This document shows, in pieces, positions 1-8,787 of a DNA stretch of 64,000 nt; position 1 is the stretch's first letter, and each line of letters begins with the position of its first letter. The stretch comes from Blastococcus saxobsidens DD2 (GTDB taxonomy: Bacteria > Actinomycetota > Actinomycetes > Mycobacteriales > Geodermatophilaceae). The notes below the pieces were generated by a model. The model had not been told where the DNA came from. It saw only the letters and a program-made list of their open reading frames with translations, and ran no database searches. Where the stretch lies: assembly GCF_000284015.1 (NCBI RefSeq), contig NC_016943.1:1529541-1593540 (forward strand), given 5' to 3'. The position numbers and the translations under genes were made by a program.

Positions 1-1101
1 ACCCGATGGCAGCGCCTGGGCTGGGCCGTGCCCTGGCTGCTGTTCCAGATCTTCCCGATCGCCGACCTGGTGACCACGCCCCGGCCGTTGTGGGTGCAGC
101 TGGTGGCCGCGGCGGCCCTGGTCGCCTTCACCGTCGCGTACCTGGGTGTCTTCGGCCGCGTCTTCGGGCGCGGCGGGGACTGGCCGCGCCTGCAGCTGGT
201 CGTCGTCGCGGTCCTGGGGGTGGCGCTGGCGGTCTGGCTGGGGCCCGCGTGGGCCGGGCTGATGATCTACCTGTCGGCGGCGGCGTCCTCGGGTCTGCCG
301 GAGCGGTGGGTGTGGCCGGCGGTGGTCGGTGCGGCCGGCGTCTGCACCGCGGTGCTCGCCGCGCACGGCGTCCTCGGCGAGGTGTTCATCCTGCCGGTGA
401 TCTGCGTGCTCACCGCGTTCGCCCTGCGGAGCACCCGGCACCTGATCTCGGTGAACGCCGAGCTGGTGGAGGCGCGCGACGAGCTGGCCCGCAACGCCGT
501 CGCGGAGGAGCGGCTGCGGTTCGCCCGCGACCTGCACGACCTGCTCGGCCACAGCCTGTCGCTCATCGCGCTCAAAAGCGAGCTGGCCGGGCGGCTGGCC
601 GAGCGCGACCCGGCCCGCGCCCGGCAGGAGATGGCCGATGTCGAGTCCACCGCGCGCCGGGCGCTGGCCGAGGTGCGCGACGCGGTCAGCGGCTACCGCC
701 AGGTGAGCCTGGCGCAGGCCCTGGCCGAGGCGCGCTCGGCGCTGTCCGCCGCCGGCATCTCGCTCAAGGCCCCGGCGCCGGGCCGGTCGCTGCCGGGCCC
801 GGTCGACGCCGTCCTGGGCTGGGTGGTCCGCGAGGCCACCACCAACGTCCTGCGGCACAGCGACGCCCGGACGGTCGCGGTCACGCTCCGGACCGGGGAC
901 GACGGCGTCGAGCTCAGCGTGGTCGACGACGGCCGCGGCGGGGACGCCCCCGCCGGGGCCGGGCTGTGCGGCCTGGCCGAACGGGTCGCCACGCTCGGCG
1001 GGCGGCTGGTGCACGGCCCGGCGGACGGCCGCGGGTTCCGGCTCACGGCCGCCATCCCGCTGAGCACGCCGGTGGCGGCCGGGCAGGTGACCACACCGTG
1101 A
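1..1101 (+). CDS. Two-component sensor histidine kinase, 5' end outside window
   Basis: This is a membrane sensor kinase of the HisKA_3/NarX-DesK class that phosphorylates the response regulator encoded immediately downstream. The frame is open from base 1, and the residues before the GTG at 28 (Trp-Gln-Arg-Leu-Gly-Trp) look like kinase sequence, so the true start is probably upstream of the window. Several hydrophobic segments fill about residues 10-145. The phosphoacceptor His is in the RDLHDLLGHS motif (visible residue about 179). The ATPase N-box (TNVLRH, about 281) and a glycine-rich G-box (about 310-325) follow. The stop overlaps the regulator start as GTGA, which implies translational coupling. 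The signal sensed cannot be read from the sequence. Confidence 0.9.
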   Translation, partial: TRWQRLGWAVPWLLFQIFPIADLVTTPRPLWVQLVAAAALVAFTVAYLGVFGRVFGRGGDWPRLQLVVVAVLGVALAVWLGPAWAGLMIYLSAAASSGLPERWVWPAVVGAAGVCTAVLAAHGVLGEVFILPVICVLTAFALRSTRHLISVNAELVEARDELARNAVAEERLRFARDLHDLLGHSLSLIALKSELAGRLAERDPARARQEMADVESTARRALAEVRDAVSGYRQVSLAQALAEARSALSAAGISLKAPAPGRSLPGPVDAVLGWVVREATTNVLRHSDARTVAVTLRTGDDGVELSVVDDGRGGDAPAGAGLCGLAERVATLGGRLVHGPADGRGFRLTAAIPLSTPVAAGQVTTP

Positions 1102-1703
1102 TCCGGGTGCTCATCGCCGAGGACCAGACCATGGTCCGCGGGGCGCTGCGCGCGCTGCTCGAGCTCGAGGACGACATCGAGGTGGTGGCCGAGGTGGGCC
1201 GCGGTGACGCGGTGGCCGCCGCCGCGGCCGAGCACCGCCCCGACATCGCCCTGCTGGACATCGAGATGCCGGGCGCCGACGGGCTGGCCGCCGCCCGCGA
1301 GCTGGCGACGGTGCTGCCGACCTGCCGGTCGGTCATCCTCACCACCTTCGGCCGGCCGGGCTTCCTCCGCCGGGCCATGGAGGTGGGCGCCGCCGGCTTC
1401 CTGGTGAAGGACGCGCCGGTGGCGGAGCTGGCCCGTGGCATCCGGGCGGTCATGGCGGGGGAGCGGGTCATCGACCGGGACCTGGCCGCCGCCGCCCTGG
1501 CGATCGGGGCGACGCCGCTGTCGGCGCGGGAGGCCGACGTGCTGCGGGCAGCCGCCGACGGGGCGACTGTCGCGGACATCGCCGGACGGTTGTTCCTGTC
1601 CGAGGGGACGGTGCGCAACTACCTGTCGTCCGCGATCGGCAAGACCGGCGCGCGCACCCGGGTGGAGGCGGCGCGGGTGGCCGCGGACAAGGGCTGGCTG
1701 TAG
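1098..1703 (+). CDS. NarL/LuxR-family response regulator
   Basis: This 201-residue DNA-binding response regulator is the partner of the upstream kinase. The receiver domain (about 1-118) begins IRVLIAEDQ, has the phosphoacceptor Asp at residue 54 in LLDIEMPG, the conserved Thr in LTTFGRPG and the Lys in LVKDAP. A LuxR-type helix-turn-helix (about 138-195) starts at LSAREADVL and contains the recognition segment FLSEGTVRNYLSS. The start GTG at 1098 overlaps the kinase stop by four bases. It is related to DesR-type regulators; its targets are unknown. Confidence 0.93.
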   Translation: MIRVLIAEDQTMVRGALRALLELEDDIEVVAEVGRGDAVAAAAAEHRPDIALLDIEMPGADGLAAARELATVLPTCRSVILTTFGRPGFLRRAMEVGAAGFLVKDAPVAELARGIRAVMAGERVIDRDLAAAALAIGATPLSAREADVLRAAADGATVADIAGRLFLSEGTVRNYLSSAIGKTGARTRVEAARVAADKGWL

Positions 1704-1723
1704 GAGGACCCGACGTCCGGCCG

Positions 1724-2101
1724 TCAGCCGTCGCGCCGGGCGGGCACGGCCGGCTGCGCGGGGATCGCGGCGGTGTCCGGCCCGCGCTGCGACTGCACCG
1801 GGGTGAGCGCGTCCAGGTCGAGCACGCGCACGTGGATCACGGTGCGCTGCTGGAGGGCCGCCCGCAGCGCGCGGTGGAGGCCGTCCTCGAGGTACAGCTC
1901 CCCGTGCCACTGCACGGCGTGCGGGAAGAGGTCGCCGTAGAACGTGGAGTCGTCGGCCAGCAGCGCGTCGAGGGCCAGTTCGCGCTTGGTCGTCGTCAGG
2001 GTGTCCAGCCGGACCTGACGAGGCGGGATCATCGCCCAGTCGCGGGTGGACAGCCCGTGGTCGGGATAGGGGCGCCCGTTGCGCACGCCTTTGAAGATCA
2101 G
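1724..2101 (-). CDS. Conserved actinobacterial protein next to hrcA (Rv2375-like)
   Basis: I recognise this as a small protein conserved in actinobacteria next to hrcA (Rv2375 in M. tuberculosis, from memory). The middle, with [16 protein letters not shown] and [18 protein letters not shown], resembles a ParB/Srx-like nuclease fold, but no function is established. Homologues usually begin M-I-F-K. Here that motif is encoded upstream of the first GTG (2086) and preceded by CTG at 2101. GGAGG (2110-2114) lies 8 nt before the CTG, while the GTG lacks a well-placed site. I therefore prefer a CTG start; GTG 2086 gives a 120-residue alternative. It is transcribed divergently from hrcA. Confidence 0.75.
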   Translation of the reverse strand: MIFKGVRNGRPYPDHGLSTRDWAMIPPRQVRLDTLTTTKRELALDALLADDSTFYGDLFPHAVQWHGELYLEDGLHRALRAALQQRTVIHVRVLDLDALTPVQSQRGPDTAAIPAQPAVPARRDG

Positions 2102-2239
2102 GGGACCGACCTCCGCTCTCAGCCCCGCCCCGGGGCGCCGACGCCGTCCACCCTAGACGCCGCGCGGCGGCCCCGTCGGCGTTCCCCGGCAGGGGTGAGG
2201 GCACCTCGCCAGCCGCGCGACGGCTCCCGCGCTCGGACG

Positions 2240-2245
2240 TATGCT
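2240..2245 (+). promoter_or_regulatory. Probable -10 box of the hrcA promoter
   Basis: TATGCT lies a few bases before the CIRCE dyad, so the transcription start would fall inside the operator. No convincing -35 element is visible, and the hrcA start is about 125 bases downstream. Confidence 0.4.
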
Positions 2246-2248
2246 GGC

Positions 2249-2275
2249 CTGGCACTCCGTCCGTGCGAGTGCCAG
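2249..2275 (+). promoter_or_regulatory. CIRCE operator (HrcA-binding site)
   Basis: A perfect 9-9-9 inverted repeat, CTGGCACTC then nine bases then GAGTGCCAG, matches the CIRCE layout (consensus TTAGCACTC-N9-GAGTGCTAA) in the inner GCACTC/GAGTGC core. It sits upstream of hrcA and just after a -10-like hexamer, which is the arrangement expected for HrcA autorepression of hrcA-dnaJ. Confidence 0.88.
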
Positions 2276-2370
2276 GTCCGGGGGTGTCCCGGACGGCCGC
2301 CAGGCCCCGGGGACATCGCTTCGGCGTCCGGCGCCGCACGGCGCGTCGACCGGTACGGGGAGGTGTCACC

Positions 2371-3393
2371 GTGGCGCACGACGAACGCCGCCTGGAGGTC
2401 CTCCGGGCCATCGTCCAGGACTTCGTCTCGACCAACGACCCGGTCGGCAGCAAGGCCCTCGCCGAGCGCCACGACCTGGGCGTCTCCCCAGCGACCATCC
2501 GCAACGACATGGCGGTGCTGGAGGAGCAGGGCTACATCGCCCAGCCGCACACCAGCGCCGGCCGGGTGCCCACCGACAAGGGCTACCGGCTGTTCGTCGA
2601 CCGGCTCTCCGCGGTCAAGCCGCTGTCGGCCGCCGAGCGGCGGGCGATCGAGCGGTTCCTCGACGGCGCGGTGGACCTGCACGACGTCCTCGGCCGCAGC
2701 GTCCGGCTGCTGGCGCAGCTGACCCGCCAGGTCGCCGTGGTCCAGTACCCGACGCTCTCCCGCAGCGCCGTCCGGCACCTCGAGGTCGTCCAGGTCGCGT
2801 CCGGCCGGCTCCTGGTGGTGCTCATCACCGACACCGGCCGGGTGGAGCAGCGGGTCGTCGAGTGCCCGGCCGACGTCGAACCCGGCGCCGTCCCGGAGCT
2901 GCGCACGCTGCTGAACTCCGCGTTCGCCGGGGTGAGGCTGGGTGAGGCCGGCGACAAGGTCCCCGGCCTGCTGGAGACGGCGCCGCCGCACCTGCGCGGC
3001 CTGGTCGCCGCGGTGAGCGCCACCCTTCTGGAGACCCTCGTCGAGCCCAGCGAGGACCGGCTGGTCGTCGGGGGGACGGCGAACCTCACCCGCGGCAGCG
3101 CCATGGACTTCCCCGGCACGATGCGGCCGCTGCTGGAAGCGCTCGAGGAGCAGGTCGTCGTCCTGCGCCTGATGAGCGAGGTCGACGCGAGCACCGTGCT
3201 GGTGCGGATCGGCGAGGAGAACGACCACGAGGCGTTGACGGGTGCCTCGCTGGTCACCGTCGGGTACGGCTCGGCGGACCGGCCGCTCGGCGGTCTCGGC
3301 GTCGTGGGGCCGACCCGCATGGACTACCCAGGGAACATGGCCGCGGTCCGTGCCGTGGCCCGCTACGTCGGCCATCTGCTGGCCGAGAGCTGA
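2371..3393 (+). CDS. hrcA: Heat-inducible transcription repressor HrcA
   Basis: HrcA represses class I heat-shock genes by binding CIRCE. This 340-residue product has an N-terminal winged helix (about 5-75: [14 protein letters not shown], then DPVGSKAL and [19 protein letters not shown]) and the conserved turn [14 protein letters not shown]. The dimerisation and GAF-like C-terminal part follows, ending with [14 protein letters not shown]. The start GTG at 2371 is preceded by GGGGAGG; an in-frame extension to 2263 would overlap CIRCE and is rejected. dnaJ follows after 14 bases, so the pair is probably one heat-regulated operon. Confidence 0.96.
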   Translation: MAHDERRLEVLRAIVQDFVSTNDPVGSKALAERHDLGVSPATIRNDMAVLEEQGYIAQPHTSAGRVPTDKGYRLFVDRLSAVKPLSAAERRAIERFLDGAVDLHDVLGRSVRLLAQLTRQVAVVQYPTLSRSAVRHLEVVQVASGRLLVVLITDTGRVEQRVVECPADVEPGAVPELRTLLNSAFAGVRLGEAGDKVPGLLETAPPHLRGLVAAVSATLLETLVEPSEDRLVVGGTANLTRGSAMDFPGTMRPLLEALEEQVVVLRLMSEVDASTVLVRIGEENDHEALTGASLVTVGYGSADRPLGGLGVVGPTRMDYPGNMAAVRAVARYVGHLLAES

Positions 3394-3407
3394 GGACGAA
3401 GACTTCG

Positions 3408-4538
3408 ATGGCAACCGACTACTACGGCGTGCTGGGCCTGGCCCAGGGGGCGACCGACTCCGACATCAAGCGCGCCTACCGGCGGCTGGCGCGGGACCTG
3501 CACCCCGACGTCAACCCCGACCCCGCGGCGAAGGACCGCTTCCAGGAGGTCAGCCGCGCCTACGAGGCCCTGACCGATCCGGAGAAGCGCCGGATCGTCG
3601 ACCTCGGCGGTGACCCGTTCGACTCCGGCGCGGGCGCCGGGGCCGGTTTCGGCGGCGCCGGCTTCGGTGGGCTGGGCGACATCATGGACGCCTTCTTCGG
3701 CGGCGCGGCGACGCGTGGTCCGCGCAGCCGCACCCGCGCCGGCCGCGACGCGCTGATCCCGGTGGAGCTGGAGCTGGACGAGACGGTCTTCGGCGTCACC
3801 AAGGAGATCACCGTCGACACCGCCGTCCTCTGCGAGACCTGCGCCGGGGCCGGTACCGCGCCCGGCACGCACGTCGCCACCTGCGGCACCTGCTCGGGCC
3901 GCGGCGAGGTGCAGAGCGTGCAGCGCGGCTTCCTCGGCCAGGTCGTCTCCAGCCGCACCTGCCCCACCTGCGTGGGCACCGGGCAGGTCATCCCCGAGCC
4001 GTGCCCCACGTGCGCCGGCGACGGCCGCGTCCGCTCCCGCCGCACCATCTCGGTGAAGGTGCCGGCGGGTGTCGAGAACGGCATGCGGATCCGGCTGACC
4101 GGCCAGGGCGAGGTCGGTCCCGGTGGCGGCCCGGCCGGCGATCTGTACGTGGAGATCCACGAGCGGCCGCACGACGTCTTCACCCGCGACGGCGAGGACC
4201 TGCACTGCCGCGTCACCCTGCCGATGACCTCGGCCGCCCTGGGCACGACGCTCAACCTCAAGACGCTCGACGGCGAGGAGGAGCTGGACATCCGGCCCGG
4301 CACCCAGTCGGGCAGCGTGCTCACCCTCCGGGCGCACGGCGCCCCCCGGCTGCGCGCCACCGGGCGGGGCAACCTGCTCGTGCACGTCGAGGTGCAGACG
4401 CCGACGAAGCTCGATGCGGAGCAGGAGAAGCTGCTGCGCGAGCTGGCCGCCCTCCGGGGGGAGGACCAGCCCGAGTCCAACCGCGAGGCGCAGGGCGGCC
4501 TGTTCTCCCGCGTCCGCGACGTCTTCAACGGCCGCTGA
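3408..4538 (+). CDS. dnaJ: Molecular chaperone DnaJ (type I, DnaJ2)
   Basis: This J-domain co-chaperone stimulates DnaK ATPase. The J domain is at about residues 4-67 with the HPD motif at 32-34. A Gly/Phe-rich linker ([11 protein letters not shown]) follows. Four Cys-X2-Cys zinc motifs lie at about 138-205 ([32 protein letters not shown]). The C-terminal substrate-binding domains follow. At 376 residues it is normal for the family. It sits in the hrcA operon, as dnaJ2 does in other actinobacteria, rather than with dnaK-grpE. Confidence 0.96.
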   Translation: MATDYYGVLGLAQGATDSDIKRAYRRLARDLHPDVNPDPAAKDRFQEVSRAYEALTDPEKRRIVDLGGDPFDSGAGAGAGFGGAGFGGLGDIMDAFFGGAATRGPRSRTRAGRDALIPVELELDETVFGVTKEITVDTAVLCETCAGAGTAPGTHVATCGTCSGRGEVQSVQRGFLGQVVSSRTCPTCVGTGQVIPEPCPTCAGDGRVRSRRTISVKVPAGVENGMRIRLTGQGEVGPGGGPAGDLYVEIHERPHDVFTRDGEDLHCRVTLPMTSAALGTTLNLKTLDGEEELDIRPGTQSGSVLTLRAHGAPRLRATGRGNLLVHVEVQTPTKLDAEQEKLLRELAALRGEDQPESNREAQGGLFSRVRDVFNGR

Positions 4539-4541
4539 CCG

Positions 4542-5291
4542 GTGAGCGACACCCCGCAGCTCGACGGCGCACCGCTCTTCCTCGTCGACGACCTGCCCGA
4601 CGCACCCGAGGTCCTGGTCGACGGGGCGGAGGGGCGGCACGCGACCGACGTGCTCCGCCTGGGGCCGGGGGAGCGGGTGCACGTCGGCGACGGTCACGGG
4701 ACCGTGGCCGAGGGCGAGGTGGCGGCGGCCGGACCCGAGGGGCTGCGGGTCGCGGTGCGGACCCGGTTCGAGGTCCCGCCGCCGGCCGTCGAGTTCGTCC
4801 TCGTCCAGGCGCTGCCCAAGGGGGACCACGGCCCGCTCGCCGTCGACCTCGCCACCGAGCTGGGCGTCGACCGGATCATCCCCTGGCAGGCCTCCCGGTG
4901 CGTGACCCGGTGGCGCGACGACCGGGTGGCCAAGGGGGTCGCCAAGTGGCGGTCGGCAGCCCGCTCGGCGGCCAAGCAGTCGCGCCGCCCGCGGCTGCCC
5001 GAGGTCATCGAGCCGATGACCACCCGCGAGGTCTGCGGGTTGCTGGCCGACGCCGACCTCGCCGTCGTCCTGCACGAGGCCGCCCGTCGTCCCCTCGCCG
5101 AGCTGGCGCTGCCCGGCGCCGGGACGGTGGTGATCGTCGTGGGCCCCGAGGGCGGTCTCGCCGACGGCGAGGTGGTCGCCTTCCGCGCCGCCGGCGCCGA
5201 GCCGGTGCGGCTGGGCCCCGAGGTGCTGCGGACCTCCACCGCCGGCGCCGCCGCCCTCGCCGCTCTCTCCGCCAGGACGCGCTGGGCCTGA
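4542..5291 (+). CDS. rsmE: 16S rRNA (uracil-1498-N3)-methyltransferase RsmE
   Basis: RsmE is a SPOUT-class methyltransferase acting on U1498 of 16S rRNA. The 249-residue product has the PUA-like N-terminal part (RHATDVLRLGPGERVHVGDG) and the knotted SAM-binding C-terminus with VVIVVGPEGGLADGEV and LGPEVLRTSTAGAAAL, both diagnostic. The start GTG at 4542 lies three bases after the dnaJ stop, so it is cotranscribed with hrcA-dnaJ, a common actinobacterial arrangement. A strong hairpin follows. Confidence 0.95.
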   Translation: MSDTPQLDGAPLFLVDDLPDAPEVLVDGAEGRHATDVLRLGPGERVHVGDGHGTVAEGEVAAAGPEGLRVAVRTRFEVPPPAVEFVLVQALPKGDHGPLAVDLATELGVDRIIPWQASRCVTRWRDDRVAKGVAKWRSAARSAAKQSRRPRLPEVIEPMTTREVCGLLADADLAVVLHEAARRPLAELALPGAGTVVIVVGPEGGLADGEVVAFRAAGAEPVRLGPEVLRTSTAGAAALAALSARTRWA

Positions 5292-5306
5292 TCGGCGCGC
5301 ACCGGT

Positions 5307-5323
5307 GATCAGGTCACCTGATC
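5307..5323. repeat. Short perfect palindrome
   Basis: GATCAGGT-C-ACCTGATC is a perfect 8-bp dyad just after rsmE and just before the larger hairpin. It may contribute to termination; no other role is visible. Confidence 0.4.
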
Positions 5324-5324
5324 G

Positions 5325-5368
5325 TTCCGGGTCCTGGCTCACCGTCGACGCTGAGCCAGGACCCGGAA
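5325..5368. terminator. Bidirectional hairpin between rsmE and phnE
   Basis: A perfect 17-bp stem (TTCCGGGTCCTGGCTCA and its complement at 5352-5368) encloses a 10-base loop between two convergent genes. It has no long T-tract, as is usual in high-GC actinobacteria. The position suggests shared termination; it could also be a dispersed extragenic palindrome. Confidence 0.7.
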
Positions 5369-5408
5369 TGGTGAGCTAGGACGCGGCTCGGCCGGATCGC
5401 GCCGTCGG

Positions 5409-7028
5409 TCAGCGCAGCGCCGCACGGGCGCGGTCGCTGACCAGGTCCACCAGGAACGTGAGCAGGACGATCGCGGTCAGCACGGTCGCGACGGCGGGCC
5501 AGTCGAACGACGACGTCTCGGCCGACAGCAGCACGCCGATCCCGCCGGCGCCGAGCAGGCCCACCAGCACGGTGTCGCGGATCGCCACCTCCCACCGGTA
5601 GAGCGCCAGCGCGAGCACGGGTCCGGCCACGGCCGGCGCGGTGCCGTAGAGCCAACTCCCGGCCGGTGATGCGCCCGACGCCCGCAGCGCCTCCCCGGAG
5701 CGCCGGTCGGCCTCCTCGACCACCTCACCGACCAGCCGGCCCAGCACACCGAGGGTGTAGACGCCGATCGCCAGAGCGCCGGGCAGGACGCCGGGGAGCA
5801 GCACGAACAGCAGGACCAGCGCCCACACCGGCGGCGGCACCGCCCGCAGGAGCAGCAACCCGAGGCGGGTCAGCACCCCGAGGGCCCGGCGCGCCGGGCC
5901 GGCGGGAACGCGGGGCCGGGCCGCGAAGCCGGCCAGCGCGACGGCCCCCGCGGTGGCGAACACGATGCCCAGCACCGACATCTGGACGGTGACCAGGGCG
6001 GTGCTTCCGACCGTGCCGAGCAGATCCCCGTCGGTGGTCGGCGGCCACGCGGCCGAGACGACGTACTCCAGCTGCTGCGCGGTGCGGGCGGAGAACAGCG
6101 CGGCGGGCGAGAGCGCCAGGTACCAGGCCGCCCCGACCGCCAGCGCGAGCACCGCGACCACCGCCCCGGTGAGCAGCCGGTCGCGCCGGAACGCCGCTCC
6201 ACCCGGAGGCGGGGCCGTGACCCGGCGGCGGACGGCGCGGCCGGCGACGTCGGCGGCCAGGCACAGGGCGGCCAGCGCGTAGACCGTCGTCCACACCTGC
6301 GCCCAGCGCAGCGAGCTGAACGACAGGGCCAGCTGGTAGCCGAGCCCGCCGGCGCCGATCAGGCCGAGGACGACGGCCGAGCGGACCGCGCACTCCAGCC
6401 GGTAGAAGGAGTACGACAGCAGCCCGCCGGCGGCGGCGGGGAGCAGCCCGTAGAGCACCGCGGTCCCGCGCCCGGCCCCGGCCGCGAGCAGCGCGTCGTG
6501 CCCGCCCCGGGGCACCTCGTCGAGCAGGTCGGCGAAGACCTTGGCGGTGATGGCGCCGTAGGGGACGGCGATGGCGAGCACGCCCACCCACGGGTCCAGG
6601 CCCAGCACGTTGAGCAGCAGCAGCCCCCAGACCGCCTCGTGCAGACCCCGCGGCAGCGCCAGCGCGGCGCGGGTCGCGAGCCAGCCGGCTCGGCGGCGTC
6701 CCCAGCCGGCACGGGCGACCAGCGGCGCCCCGAGGGCACCGAGCAGCACCGACAGGGTGGCACCGAGCACCGCGTAGGCGAGGGTGACCAGGGTCGCCTC
6801 GGCGACGACGGCGAGGAAGCCGGCGTCGAGTTCCGGCCGCAGCGCCGCGGCGAGGAAGCGGCCGAACTCACCGCTGCCGGCCGGGTTGACCACCGGCCCC
6901 GAGAACAGGCCGCTGCCGGCCAGCGACCACGCCACCAGGGCGAGGCCGGCCAGGGACCATCCCCAGCGCCGCCGGTTCCGGCGCAGCTGCGGTTCGGGCG
7001 GTGCCGCCCGGGTGAGGACGGCGGTCAC
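5409..7028 (-). CDS. phnE: Phosphonate/phosphite-type ABC permease, two PhnE domains fused
   Basis: This is the membrane permease of a PhnCDE-type importer. The 539-residue chain holds two tandem PhnE-like permease units (about 25-265 and 275-535). Each ends in the conserved loop GLIGAGGLGYQL or GLLGAGGIGVLL, typical of the EAA contact region for the ATPase. Standard PhnE is about 270 residues, so one chain replaces the usual dimer. The start GTG at 7028 overlaps the phnC stop as GTGA; longer in-frame extensions only read phnC in the wrong frame. It is the last gene of a phnD-phnC-phnE operon. The substrate (phosphonate, phosphite or phosphate ester) cannot be fixed. Confidence 0.9.
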   Translation of the reverse strand: MTAVLTRAAPPEPQLRRNRRRWGWSLAGLALVAWSLAGSGLFSGPVVNPAGSGEFGRFLAAALRPELDAGFLAVVAEATLVTLAYAVLGATLSVLLGALGAPLVARAGWGRRRAGWLATRAALALPRGLHEAVWGLLLLNVLGLDPWVGVLAIAVPYGAITAKVFADLLDEVPRGGHDALLAAGAGRGTAVLYGLLPAAAGGLLSYSFYRLECAVRSAVVLGLIGAGGLGYQLALSFSSLRWAQVWTTVYALAALCLAADVAGRAVRRRVTAPPPGGAAFRRDRLLTGAVVAVLALAVGAAWYLALSPAALFSARTAQQLEYVVSAAWPPTTDGDLLGTVGSTALVTVQMSVLGIVFATAGAVALAGFAARPRVPAGPARRALGVLTRLGLLLLRAVPPPVWALVLLFVLLPGVLPGALAIGVYTLGVLGRLVGEVVEEADRRSGEALRASGASPAGSWLYGTAPAVAGPVLALALYRWEVAIRDTVLVGLLGAGGIGVLLSAETSSFDWPAVATVLTAIVLLTFLVDLVSDRARAALR

Positions 7029-7771
7029 CGGGTGACCCCGTAGAACTCCTCCAGCGCCGGAACGGTGAGCGTGCGGGCGGGGGCGTCGAGGACCACCCGG
7101 CCGTCGGCCAGCCCGACCACCCGGTCGCAGTGCCGCAGGGCCAGCGCGGGGTCGTGCAGGCAGGCCAGCAGCACGCCGCCGCGGGCGGTGGCCAGCTCGC
7201 CGAGCAGGCCGAGCGCGAGGTCGGCCAGGGCCGGGTCGAGCGCGGACGCCGGTTCGTCGGCGAGCACCAGTTCCGGCCGCTGCAGCAGCAGCCGGGCCAG
7301 CGCGATCCGTTGCCGCTGGCCGCCGGAGAGCCGGTCGGTCCGCTCGTACATCCGGTCGCCCAGGCCCACCCGGTCCAGCACGTCGTGCACCTCGGCGGTG
7401 CCCTGCGGCCGCACCAGCGACCACGCCGCCCGCGCCACGGACCACGAGCCGAGCCGACCGGCGTTGACGTTGTGCACCACGCGCAGGGCGCCGGGGAGCT
7501 CCAGGCCCTGGTGGATCGTGCCGGTGCGGGCCCGGAGGCGGCGCAGGTCCCGGCCGCGCAGGGCGGCCGGGTCGGCACCGAGCACGCGCACCTCGCCGAC
7601 GTCCGGCCGCACCGACCCGTTGAGGACGCCCAGGAGCGTGGACTTCCCGGCGCCGGAGGCCCCGACGACGGCGAGCCGCTCACCCGCGGCCACCTCGAGG
7701 TCCACGCCGGAGAGGGCGGGGGTGCCGCCGAAGCGCACCTCGATCCCGGTGAGCCGCGCGAGCGCGCTCAG
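7025..7771 (-). CDS. phnC: Phosphonate/phosphite-type ABC transporter ATP-binding protein
   Basis: This is the ATPase of the PhnCDE-type importer. Walker A is VGASGAGKST, the signature is LSGGQRQRIALARLLLQ, Walker B is LVLADEPASALD, and the switch His is in LACLHDPALAL. The first beta strand (LTGIEVRFGG) has no ATG or GTG in front of it. The most likely start is CTG at 7771, which overlaps the phnD stop as CTGA and has GGGG about nine bases upstream; this gives 248 residues, normal for PhnC. Translational coupling with both neighbours is likely. Transport function is well supported, the substrate is not. Confidence 0.88.
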   Translation of the reverse strand: MSALARLTGIEVRFGGTPALSGVDLEVAAGERLAVVGASGAGKSTLLGVLNGSVRPDVGEVRVLGADPAALRGRDLRRLRARTGTIHQGLELPGALRVVHNVNAGRLGSWSVARAAWSLVRPQGTAEVHDVLDRVGLGDRMYERTDRLSGGQRQRIALARLLLQRPELVLADEPASALDPALADLALGLLGELATARGGVLLACLHDPALALRHCDRVVGLADGRVVLDAPARTLTVPALEEFYGVTR

Positions 7772-8787
7772 TTGACCAGCCCCAGGTCGCGGCCGATCCG
7801 CTCGATCTGCTCGTAGTTCGCCGCCTCGGTGGGGACGAACGACCCCGCACCGAAGAGGTCGAGCACCTCGGCGTCGGCCGGGTCGTCGGCCGAGAGGCCG
7901 GTGAACCAGCCGGTCAGCCGCTGCGGCAGGTCGTCGCCGAACCGCTCGACCGCGTCGGGGCCGAGCAGCCAGTGGTAGTCGGAGTACGCGGGGCTCCGCG
8001 CGTACCGGACGACCGACGGGGGGATCTCCCCGGCGGCCTTCCGCGCCTCGAAGACCTGCTCGTTGAGCACCCCGGCCTGGTAGCTGCCCGATGCCACCAG
8101 GGCGAGGGTCGCGTCGTGCGATCCGGAGAAGCCCGGGCCGCCCGGGAATCCGGCGGGATCCACCCCGTGCTCGGCCAGGAACCAGGCGGGCATCAGCCGG
8201 CCGGAGGTGGAGGTCTCGCTGCCGTAGGTGAAACGCAGGTCGGCCAGCGGCGCCAGGTCGTCGGACGGCGCCAGCCCGGTCGCCTCGTTCACCACGAAGA
8301 CGGAGTGGAAGTCCGCGTCGATGTCGCGCTGGGCGATCGGCACCGACCCGGGGGTCTGCAGGCGGGCCTGGACGCCGGTGAGGCCGCCGAACCAGACGAG
8401 ATCGAGGTCGCCGGTGCGGAAGAGCGACACGGCGGCGGCGTAGTCGGTGACCGGCACGTACTCGACGTCGACGCCGAGAGCGTCGGACAGCGAGTCGGCG
8501 ACCGTGCCGTGGAGCCGCTGCAGGACCTCGGGGTCCTGGTCGGGGATGGCGCCGATGCGCAGGGGGTCCGGCTCGTCGGCTGCCGGGGAGGAGCTGCCGC
8601 AGCCGGCGAGGACGGCGGCGAGCAGGAGGGCGATCACCGTGCGGGCACGGTGGGCGAGCGGGAGAAGAACGTATCCGGGACCGGAGCCACCCGACCGGGC
8701 GGCGGCTGCGCTGCGCACTACGTGCGCGCTGGAGGGACGGGGCGGGGCACGGGGCACCTCCGGGGAGCGGGAGAGGGAGCGCCCCAT
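7768..8787 (-). CDS. phnD: Phosphonate/phosphite-type ABC substrate-binding lipoprotein
   Basis: This is the solute-binding component of the PhnCDE-type system. A signal peptide with lipobox LAGC is followed by a PhnD/PtxB-like domain: LRIGAIPDQDPEVL near the start, YVPVTDYAAAVSLFRTGDLDLVWFGG in the middle. The protein would be tethered outside the membrane. The N-terminus is uncertain. ATG 8787 puts about 45 residues before the hydrophobic core, which is long for a lipoprotein, and GTG 8718 or a nearer unusual start is possible. The gene overlaps phnC by four bases. The divergent region towards the amino-acid ABC operon should hold its promoter. Confidence 0.85.
   Translation of the reverse strand: MGRSLSRSPEVPRAPPRPSSAHVVRSAAAARSGGSGPGYVLLPLAHRARTVIALLLAAVLAGCGSSSPAADEPDPLRIGAIPDQDPEVLQRLHGTVADSLSDALGVDVEYVPVTDYAAAVSLFRTGDLDLVWFGGLTGVQARLQTPGSVPIAQRDIDADFHSVFVVNEATGLAPSDDLAPLADLRFTYGSETSTSGRLMPAWFLAEHGVDPAGFPGGPGFSGSHDATLALVASGSYQAGVLNEQVFEARKAAGEIPPSVVRYARSPAYSDYHWLLGPDAVERFGDDLPQRLTGWFTGLSADDPADAEVLDLFGAGSFVPTEAANYEQIERIGRDLGLVN

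Noticed and set aside
3363-5342. A 659-codon minus-strand open frame opposite dnaJ and rsmE
   Set aside because: Low-complexity Gly/Ala/Arg-rich translation, typical of the antisense frame of high-GC genes; dnaJ and rsmE are certain.
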